DNA of 6,050 nucleotides from an uncultured Lachnoanaerobaculum sp. (GTDB lineage Bacteria; Bacillota; Clostridia; Lachnospirales; Lachnospiraceae), in contig CALISX010000391.1 in NCBI GenBank assembly GCA_938041725.1, forward strand, positions 1-6,050, given 5' to 3'. Positions 1 through 5,169 of the stretch are shown here, piece after piece. The position numbers were made by a program, and so were the translations under genes. The number at the start of each line of letters is the position of its first letter. Positions within the stretch are counted from its first letter, which is position 1. Below the pieces are notes generated by a model. It was not told where the DNA came from. It saw nothing but the letters and a program-made list of their open reading frames with translations, and did no database searches.

Positions 1-14
1 TAAAATTTACTATC

Positions 15-281
15 CTACTTTTCTCCCAGACCGGATTCAATGGCAGCCACCAAAGCATCCATGGCCTCCTTCTCATCCTCTCCCTCAACAACCAAAGTCA
101 CCTCTGTGCCGGACTTAATCCCTGCCGCCATAACATTCAAAACACTTTTGGCCACAACCTTCTTATCTCCGGTTTCAACAATAATATCCGACTTGAATTT
201 CATGGCCGTCTGGGACAGCACCCCGGCGGGACGAAGGTGAAGACCGGAAGGGTTGGTGATGGTAATTTTTCTACTTAACAT
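15..281 (-). CDS. ptsH: HPr phosphocarrier protein of the sugar phosphotransferase system
   Basis: Small cytoplasmic protein of 88 residues, the usual HPr length. In the PTS family it takes phosphate from enzyme I on His15 and passes it to EIIA domains; in Firmicutes HPr kinase also modifies Ser46, making HPr a CcpA co-regulator. Seen here: the active-site stretch NPSGLHLRPAG puts the histidine exactly at residue 15 with Arg17 and Pro18, and AKSVLNVMAAG puts a serine exactly at 46. The residue after His15 is Leu rather than the common Ala, and residue 20 is Gly. The reading frame stays open to position 422, but I chose the ATG at 281 because it gives the canonical N-terminus and register and has AGGAGA 6 nt upstream; the upstream extension does not resemble HPr. 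The gene has its own promoter. Only 14 nt follow the stop, so a downstream ptsI cannot be seen. Identity is very secure; which paralog it is (general or specialised) is not. Confidence 0.95.
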   Translation of the reverse strand: MLSRKITITNPSGLHLRPAGVLSQTAMKFKSDIIVETGDKKVVAKSVLNVMAAGIKSGTEVTLVVEGEDEKEAMDALVAAIESGLGEK

Positions 282-287
282 GAACAC

Positions 288-293
288 TCTCCT
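288..293 (-). promoter_or_regulatory. Ribosome binding site of ptsH
   Basis: AGGAGA on the minus strand, 6 nt before the ATG at 281. This strong Shine-Dalgarno match decides the start codon, because the same frame is open for another 47 codons upstream. Confidence 0.85.
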
Positions 294-307
294 ATTCTGA
301 GATGATT

Positions 308-373
308 TGCCAAGGACAAGACCGGCAGCACACAAACTGCACCAGCAGAGAAGCAACGCAGGCCTGCTTGGCA
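308..373 (-). other. Predicted structured leader of ptsH
   Basis: The untranslated stretch between the ptsH promoter and start (about 105 nt) contains a perfect 7-bp closing pair, TGCCAAG (373-367) with CTTGGCA (314-308). Inside it lie the self-complementary GCAGGCCTGC (367-358) and a small CTGC/GCAG hairpin with a 4-nt loop (348-337). No run of Ts follows, so it is not a simple terminator. These helices partly compete, for example base 367 is shared. I recognise no riboswitch class. Folding is inferred by eye only. Confidence 0.35.
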
Positions 374-393
374 TGGGGGTTACTGTATCCAAT

Positions 394-422
394 ATTATAA
401 AGCAAGTGCTGATAATCGTCAA
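394..422 (-). promoter_or_regulatory. Sigma-A type promoter for ptsH
   Basis: Minus strand: -35 TTGACG (422-417), 17-bp spacer, -10 TATAAT (399-394). That is five of six and six of six consensus bases at ideal spacing. Transcription should start near 387, giving a leader of about 105 nt. The -35 box overlaps the TGA stop codon of queH, so the promoter partly sits inside the end of the upstream gene. It lets ptsH be expressed independently of the rpoD-queH transcript, although read-through from upstream is also possible because no terminator is seen between them. Confidence 0.85.
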
Positions 423-1062
423 ATACCATCTGTATATTCCTCCAAAGATGGCCGGTTCCCCCGGGAAAAGCTGCAGCCGCAGTAATCCTGGCGGTACAGA
501 CCGTACTGACGGGAAAGCTCCACGGATCTTTTATATCCGTTTTTTTTCTTAAAATCACTGGGCAGATAGGCCACGCCAAACTCCTCCCCGGCTGCATTGC
601 CGATTTCCCAAAGCAACTGGGCATCCTTCATAGGACTGATGGTCAGGGAGGTGGTAAAATATTCCATTCCCAGATCCTTTGCCACAAAGGCTGCCTCCCG
701 CAGTCTTTGGGTAAGCAGATCCGGCAGCGCTCTCCCCCCTCCGGGTCTTTCTCATGGCCCTTTATGAGCTGGTAAAACACCTGAGGATCGTATTTTCCCT
801 CCAGGAAATGAACACCATGCACAAGGGGCATGGAAGCAAGCAGCCGCTTCTCCTCTTCCGCCCTTTTTCGATATTCCTCTTCCCTGTCAATGTTTGGATT
901 ATAAAAAAATACAGTGATATCAAAATACTGTTCCAGATATTCCAGACAATAGGAGGAGCAGGGGGCGCAGCACACATGAAGCAAAAGCCTTGGGCGAATC
1001 CCCAAGGCTTCATTGGCCCGAATTCTTTCCTCCAGCTCCCTTTGCAGATTTCTTTTGTTCAT
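419..1062 (-). pseudogene. queH: Epoxyqueuosine reductase QueH, interrupted by a one-base frameshift
   Basis: QueH (DUF208 family) reduces epoxyqueuosine in tRNA to queuosine using an iron-sulfur cluster and conserved cysteines. The first part (1062 to about 715) has HVCCAPC (Cys31, 32, 35) and ERCRIC (Cys113, 116). After that the frame runs into unrelated residues and stops at 643. The rest of the protein continues in the -1 frame, from RLREAAFVAKDLG through EYFTTSLTISP and SDFKKKNGYKRS to QDYCGC, ending at 419. Joined, the product is about 214 residues with nothing missing, a normal size. The simplest repair is one extra T in TGCTTACCC (minus strand, around 713-714), restoring the family pattern C-F-x-x-R-L. 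The ATG at 1062 lies 4 nt after the rpoD stop and has no good ribosome binding site, so translation is probably coupled to rpoD. It may be a true pseudogene, a recent mutation, or a sequencing error; the lack of other damage favours a recent event or an error. Confidence 0.9.
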
Positions 1063-1066
1063 ATGC

Positions 1067-2296
1067 CTACATCAGGAAATCCCGGATCCGCTTGGAACGA
1101 ACAGGATTGCGCAGCTTCCGAAGAGCCTTGGCTTCGATCTGCCGGATCCGCTCCCTGGTTACCTTAAACTCCTTCCCCACCTCTTCCAGAGTTCTGGGAT
1201 GGCCGTCCTCCAAACCAAAGCGCAGTACAATCACCTGCCTTTCCCGTTCCTTTAAATCCCCCAGCAAAGTATCAATATGCTCCCTGAGCATCACCGATTC
1301 CACATTCCCCTCCGGGGTCAGCACATTGGAATCCGCCACAAAATCCCCCAGATTGGAGTCGTCCTCCTCTCCAATAGGCGTTTCCAAAGAAGCCGGTTCT
1401 CTGGAAATCTGCATGATCTCCATCACCTTCTCCTCCGTCATCTCCAGGGCATGGGCAAGCTCCGTAACACTGGGCTCATATCCCAGCTCCAAGGTCAGCT
1501 TCCTTTGCATCTTGCTCATTTTATTGATGGTTTCCACCATATGCACCGGCACCCGGATGGTTCTGGCCTGGTCTGCCAAAGCCCTGGTGACGGACTGACG
1601 GATCCACCAGGTGGCATAGGTGCTTAGCTTAAATCCCTTGGTATAGTCAAACTTCTCCACACCCTTGATCAGCCCCAGATTGCCCTCCTGCACCAGATCC
1701 AGAAAGCTCATGCCCCTGCCGGTATAACGCTTTGCAATGCTTACCACCAAACGGAGGTTGGCTTCCACCAGCCTTTGCTTGGCATACTCATCACCGTCTT
1801 GTTTTCTTTTGGCCAGCTCCAGTTCTTCCTCTGCAGACAAGAGAGGAACCGTACCGATCTCCTTCAGATACATCCGAACCGGATCTTCGGTTCCCACGCC
1901 CTCTAAAATATCAATGGCGCTTAAATCAATCTCCTCCTCGGCTTCCTTGTCAAATTCCTCCTCATCGTCCACCAGCAGGGCATCCTCGCCCCCCAAGGTG
2001 TCAATATCTGCCGGAGCTTCCTCTGGAACCGCTTCCACAACTTCAATACCCTTGTTCTCCAGATAGGAATAAATCTGCTCAATATTCTCTGTGTTCAGCT
2101 CTTCCCCTGCAAAACAATCATTAATCTCTCCAAAGTCCAGCTTCATATCCTGCTTGGTGGCTTTCTCCACCAAAATAGAAAGTTTTTGTAAAAAGTCCTC
2201 TGGAGACAGCTTTTTCATTCCCTTATTTTTCCCACCAGTAAAAGCCTTTGCTGTCTGTGTTGCCCCCTGTTTTTCCTCAGCCCCGATTTTAGCCAC
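1067..2296 (-). CDS. rpoD: RNA polymerase sigma factor of the RpoD/SigA type
   Basis: Sigma-70 factor of 409 residues that directs RNA polymerase to -10/-35 promoters. Layout: a region 1.1-like N-terminus (about 30-88), an acidic stretch (about 88-127), region 1.2 from [11 protein letters not shown] (138), and region 2 (about 178-247) with [22 protein letters not shown] and [13 protein letters not shown]. Gln234 and Thr237 match the residues that read the -10 box. Region 3 covers about 257-330. Region 4 (about 340-405) carries the helix-turn-helix [20 protein letters not shown], with Arg381, Glu382 and Arg385 at the -35 contact positions. The start is GTG at 2296, with GGAAGGG (2313-2307) 10 nt upstream; the in-frame ATG at residue 27 has no properly spaced site. 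The gene has its own promoter and a structured leader and is followed after 4 nt by queH. Oddities: no dnaG is next to it, and the C-terminus ([14 protein letters not shown]) differs from the usual RHPSRS ending, so it could be a second RpoD-like sigma rather than the housekeeping one. Confidence 0.93.
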   Translation of the reverse strand: MAKIGAEEKQGATQTAKAFTGGKNKGMKKLSPEDFLQKLSILVEKATKQDMKLDFGEINDCFAGEELNTENIEQIYSYLENKGIEVVEAVPEEAPADIDTLGGEDALLVDDEEEFDKEAEEEIDLSAIDILEGVGTEDPVRMYLKEIGTVPLLSAEEELELAKRKQDGDEYAKQRLVEANLRLVVSIAKRYTGRGMSFLDLVQEGNLGLIKGVEKFDYTKGFKLSTYATWWIRQSVTRALADQARTIRVPVHMVETINKMSKMQRKLTLELGYEPSVTELAHALEMTEEKVMEIMQISREPASLETPIGEEDDSNLGDFVADSNVLTPEGNVESVMLREHIDTLLGDLKERERQVIVLRFGLEDGHPRTLEEVGKEFKVTRERIRQIEAKALRKLRNPVRSKRIRDFLM

Positions 2297-2329
2297 TAAG
2301 ATTCATCCCTTCCAAGTTAACTTTATTCC

Positions 2330-2372
2330 CATAGCTTTGACTGCCTGCCAAGAGCAGGATCCCCAAGCTATG
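2330..2372 (-). other. Hairpin in the rpoD leader, near the start codon
   Basis: On the minus strand CATAGCTT (2372-2365) pairs perfectly with AAGCTATG (2337-2330). It encloses CCTGC (2358-2354) paired with GCAGG (2348-2344) around a 5-nt loop, and the two stems are separated by 6 nt on each side. The structure ends 33 nt upstream of the GTG start and has no T-run, so it is not a terminator. It could affect translation or transcript stability. The pairing is read directly; any function is inference. Confidence 0.4.
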
Positions 2373-2421
2373 ATATCTTTGCCTTAAAGCAGGCTGACGC
2401 TCCCTGACACAGTTATTTTTT

Positions 2422-2449
2422 GAATGGTGATCCCTTGGATGATCCATTC
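2422..2449 (-). other. Hairpin in the rpoD leader, near the 5' end
   Basis: GAATGG (2449-2444) pairs with CCATTC (2427-2422). Further pairing inside (ATC with GAT, CC with GG) is possible if small bulges are allowed. It starts about 14 nt after the predicted transcription start. A run of As rather than Ts follows it on the transcribed strand, so it is not a terminator. Confidence 0.3.
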
Positions 2450-2469
2450 CGCAGTTTGCCGGGATACTT

Positions 2470-2498
2470 ATTATAGGATATTTATATTTTCATGTAAA
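2470..2498 (-). promoter_or_regulatory. Sigma-A type promoter for rpoD-queH
   Basis: Minus strand: -35 TTTACA (2498-2493), an AT-rich 17-bp spacer, and -10 TATAAT (2475-2470). Eleven of twelve bases match consensus at ideal spacing. The predicted transcription start is near 2463, giving a leader of about 165 nt before the GTG at 2296. The promoter begins about 30 nt after the stop of the RpiR gene and separates the sigma unit from the nan operon. The product of the gene it drives is itself a sigma of the class that reads such promoters, so direct autoregulation is possible. Confidence 0.85.
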
Positions 2499-2527
2499 GG
2501 GCACCCTGCCGTCCCTGGGGCTCTTTG

Positions 2528-3370
2528 CTATGCAAAAAAAGGATTTTCTTCCCTTTGCTTTCCTGCCTTTAACGCAGAAAGAGTATCCTCGTGAATGGCA
2601 TTTTTCAATACATTGTCATAGTTCATATATTCACTGTAAATCAGATCTAAAACCAAAAGCATGGGAAACTGGGGAGAGATCCCATTGCCCTGATCCAAAT
2701 GCTTAATGGAGGCCACCAGCACCACCTCATCGCAGAAACGCTTAAAGGAAGGCTTATCCACGGAGGTAAACAGGATGGTTTTTGCACCCCTTCTATGGGC
2801 CTGCTCCAACAGATACAACACCGATTCGGATTCTCCGCTGATGCTGAATCCTACCACCAAGGTTCCCTCTTTGATAAACACCCCCTGCATACGGATTCTG
2901 TCATAATGGGTAAGGGAATCCACATCCAGCCCTACCCGAAGAAAACGGCTCTCCATTTCCGAAGCCACATAGCCGGAACTGCCAATGCCGCAGGCAATCA
3001 CCCTTTTGGCGTTGTTTAGTTTATCCACCACCCGGCTGATTAAAGCATTGTCCACCAGGGAATAGGCCCGGTTTAAAATATCCTGATAGGTATTAAACAC
3101 CTTCTTGGCAGAATCTGCGGACAGCTTCTTTTCACTGGAGCGGACACTGTCCAGATACTCATAGAAAAAATCCCTAAATCCATTGTACCCGCATTTTTTC
3201 GCAAAACGGGAAATTGAAGCCTGGGATACAAAAATCTCATCTGCAATTTCCTGAATGGTCAGGTTTTCCACACTGTCATGCTTGATAAAATAATCTGCAA
3301 TTCTCTTCTCTGTTGCCGTAAATGAATAATATTTTGCCTCAATTACAGGTATAATGGATTTCTCATACAT
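2528..3370 (-). CDS. RpiR/MurR-family transcriptional regulator with SIS domain, likely nan operon regulator
   Basis: DNA-binding regulator of 280 residues, the normal family length. The N-terminal RpiR helix-turn-helix is seen at about 20-75, with the core TIQEIADEIFVSQASISRFAKKCG. A C-terminal SIS sugar-phosphate binding domain spans about 110-250, with the phosphate-binding stretches CGIGSSG (127-133) and FSISGESES (175-183). Family members sense phosphosugars and repress or activate neighbouring catabolic genes. Here it is the last gene of the nan operon, starting 2 nt after the kinase stop, with AGAGGA within the last codons of the kinase as its ribosome site. By context the effector is probably a sialic-acid pathway intermediate such as ManNAc-6-P or GlcNAc-6-P; this is inference, as RpiR ligand specificity cannot be read from sequence. 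The position suggests it is made together with its target genes, giving feedback. Confidence 0.92.
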   Translation of the reverse strand: MYEKSIIPVIEAKYYSFTATEKRIADYFIKHDSVENLTIQEIADEIFVSQASISRFAKKCGYNGFRDFFYEYLDSVRSSEKKLSADSAKKVFNTYQDILNRAYSLVDNALISRVVDKLNNAKRVIACGIGSSGYVASEMESRFLRVGLDVDSLTHYDRIRMQGVFIKEGTLVVGFSISGESESVLYLLEQAHRRGAKTILFTSVDKPSFKRFCDEVVLVASIKHLDQGNGISPQFPMLLVLDLIYSEYMNYDNVLKNAIHEDTLSALKAGKQREENPFFA

Positions 3371-3372
3371 GT

Positions 3373-4260
3373 CTATTGTCCTCTTTTCTCCTTTTGTATT
3401 CCGAAGGAATACAGGGCCCCCACCATACCCGCATCATTTCCGTACCTGGCAAAGGAGAGCTTTACATGCTCCCTGAAAATACCCAAAAGGTATTTCCCCA
3501 GAGCAGCCTCCAGCAGGGGGGACAGATATTCCTTCCTTTCCATAATGCCGCCGCCTAAAATAATATTGTCTGGATCCAAAATATAGCAAATATTGGCAAT
3601 TCCCTTAGCTAAACAGTCTGTCATGCGGACTATAGCCTCTATACAGTCCGGGTCCCCTTCCCCGGCCAGGTCAAAGACCTCCCGGCCGGAAAGCTTTCTT
3701 CCCTTTGTTTCCTCCACCGCCGCCGTCAATGCAGCAGCGGAAGCCAGATCCTGAAATGCCCCTGCTCCCAGCTGCATATAGCCCACCTCGCAGGCTCTGT
3801 AGCCGCTTCCATGGTAGACGGATCTTCGATTCACAAAACAGCCGCCAATGCCTGTGCCCACTGTAAGACAAAGGTTTTTGTCTGTATAGGCCCCTGCTCC
3901 GGAGATGCTCTCAGCCAGCCCGGCACAGTTTACATCATTTTCAATCTCCACAGGAAGGGAAAATTCCCTTTGTAAAATCTCCCTAAAGCAGGTACCTGCA
4001 TAGTCCTTGATCTGGGGACCGGAATACAAAATCCTTCCCTCCTCCACATCCACCATGCCTGCAGAGCTAAGGCAAATCCCCTCTGCCCTGCAAAAGGGCA
4101 GCAGCTCCTGTATGATCTCCTGAACCTGATCCAAAATTGCCTGTCCCCCCAAATGGGCCCGGGTTGGTGTCAAAGCCCGATGGGAAATTTCTATATTTTC
4201 ATTGATTATACCATATTTTACAAAAGTTCCACCAATATCTATACAAATATATTCTTTCAT
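3373..4260 (-). CDS. nanK: ROK-family sugar kinase, probable N-acetylmannosamine kinase
   Basis: Cytoplasmic ATP-dependent kinase of 295 residues in the ROK family. Seen: the N-terminal phosphate-binding motif DIGGT (8-12), the ENDVNCA stretch whose Asp109 is the expected catalytic base, GTGIGG (135-140), a glutamate at 158 in CEVGYM, and the C-terminal DPDNIILGGGI (229-239) and GNDAGMVGA (274-282) nucleotide-side motifs. The classic ROK zinc site (EIGH followed by a CxCGxxGCxE cluster) is absent: Tyr161 replaces the histidine and the cysteines are missing, as in some other Firmicutes ROK kinases. The substrate is assigned from context: it overlaps nanA by 4 nt (ATGA) and is followed by an RpiR regulator, so it probably makes ManNAc-6-P from the ManNAc released by NanA. 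A glucokinase or other hexose kinase is the main alternative. No clear ribosome site precedes the ATG, so translation is likely coupled to nanA. Confidence 0.85.
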   Translation of the reverse strand: MKEYICIDIGGTFVKYGIINENIEISHRALTPTRAHLGGQAILDQVQEIIQELLPFCRAEGICLSSAGMVDVEEGRILYSGPQIKDYAGTCFREILQREFSLPVEIENDVNCAGLAESISGAGAYTDKNLCLTVGTGIGGCFVNRRSVYHGSGYRACEVGYMQLGAGAFQDLASAAALTAAVEETKGRKLSGREVFDLAGEGDPDCIEAIVRMTDCLAKGIANICYILDPDNIILGGGIMERKEYLSPLLEAALGKYLLGIFREHVKLSFARYGNDAGMVGALYSFGIQKEKRGQ

Positions 4261-5168
4261 AGAAACGTTTCTTTTGCTATCCTTATTAACTCCTGTACCT
4301 TCCCTGCAATATCCCGGTCCGATTCTGTTACATCCGTTAAAGGAAGCCGCACCCCGCCAATGTCCAGATTTTCCTCCAGCCGCAGCACCTCCTTAATCAG
4401 GGCATACATATTCCCCCGGCCGGAACACAGGGTAAAGATAATTTCATTTACCACATTCTGAATCTGTCTGGCCTTTTCATACTCTCCTTGCTCTACCAGC
4501 TCAAAAAGCTTTACATACAGCCTTGGCATCACCCCATAGGTTCCCCCGATGCCGCCGTCTGCTCCAATGGCCAGTCCCGACACCAGCTGCTCATCCGGTC
4601 CATTGAACACCACACAGGGCCTGCCAGTGTTTTTAAAAATCTGAATATCCATGGCAGCCATGGAGGAATTTTTCACCCCCGCCACATCTTCATTTTCCTG
4701 CATGGTTAAAAACAAATTTTTGGTCAGTGCGACTCCTGCCAGCTGGGGAATGTTGTAAAGAATAAAATCCACTCCCCTGGCGCTTTGGCTGATGTCATTC
4801 CAGTATTTTGCAATGGAATGCTCCGGCAGCTTGAAATAAATGGGGGGAATGGCGGCAATGGCATCCACCCCCAAGGCCTTGGCATGGGCTGCCAGCTCCT
4901 GGCTGTCCCTTGTATTGTTGCAGGCCACATGGGCAATGATGGCAAGGTGGCCTGCCTCCTCCATCACAGCCTCCAATATGGCCTTTCTTTCTGAAACACT
5001 AAGGTAAATGCATTCCCCTGAGGAGCCGTTCACATACAGCCCCTGGACCCCCTGTTTCTTGAAATACCGGGTAAGGGCACGGACTCCCTTTAAGTCCACC
5101 TCTCCCTTCTCATCATAACAGGCATAAAAAGCAGGGAAAATCCCCTTGTATTTTTTCAAATCTCTCAT
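4257..5168 (-). CDS. nanA: N-acetylneuraminate lyase (sialic acid aldolase)
   Basis: Class I aldolase of the DHDPS/NAL family, 303 residues, which splits N-acetylneuraminate into N-acetylmannosamine and pyruvate in the cytoplasm. Seen: NGSSGE (47-52) for pyruvate carboxylate binding, YNIP with Tyr138, GVKNSS with the Schiff-base Lys166, NGPDEQ (189-194) and a GGIGGTYG loop (205-212). Tyr138, Lys166, Asp192 and Glu193 fall at the places of E. coli NanA Tyr137, Lys165, Asp191 and Glu192; the Asp-Glu pair contacts the sugar and argues for sialate lyase over dihydrodipicolinate synthase. The N-terminus (KKYKGIFPAFYACYDE) resembles lyases of gut Firmicutes. The ATG at 5168 starts 1 nt after the permease stop, with AAAGGA overlapping the end of the permease gene. 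A kinase and regulator follow, which fits the pathway. A lyase for a related keto-sugar acid is the main alternative. Confidence 0.9.
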   Translation of the reverse strand: MRDLKKYKGIFPAFYACYDEKGEVDLKGVRALTRYFKKQGVQGLYVNGSSGECIYLSVSERKAILEAVMEEAGHLAIIAHVACNNTRDSQELAAHAKALGVDAIAAIPPIYFKLPEHSIAKYWNDISQSARGVDFILYNIPQLAGVALTKNLFLTMQENEDVAGVKNSSMAAMDIQIFKNTGRPCVVFNGPDEQLVSGLAIGADGGIGGTYGVMPRLYVKLFELVEQGEYEKARQIQNVVNEIIFTLCSGRGNMYALIKEVLRLEENLDIGGVRLPLTDVTESDRDIAGKVQELIRIAKETFL

Positions 5169-5169
5169 A

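Noticed and set aside
282..422. N-terminal extension of HPr by 47 residues
   Set aside because: The extension covers the promoter and leader, is unlike any HPr N-terminus, and the ATG at 281 has a strong ribosome site.
643..714. Alternative C-terminus of QueH ending in Pro-Pro-Pro at 643
   Set aside because: These residues match nothing in the family, while the -1 frame gives the complete expected C-terminus, so this is frameshift read-out.
990..1598. Plus-strand open frame of 202 codons
   Set aside because: It lies antisense to the sigma factor gene, is rich in Ser/Arg/Leu as expected from the reverse of that coding sequence, and has no recognisable domain.
2496..2516. Possible terminator hairpin after the RpiR gene (GGCA/TGCC with weak outer pairs)
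   Set aside because: The stem is short, needs G-U pairs, has only three Ts after it, and overlaps the -35 box of the rpoD promoter. It is too weak to call.
4261..4272. Perfect 12-bp palindrome AGAAACGTTTCT at the nanA-nanK junction, resembling a catabolite (cre) operator
   Set aside because: It lacks the TG and CA flanks needed for a cre site and lies within nanA's last codons; probably chance from the K-E-T-F codons.
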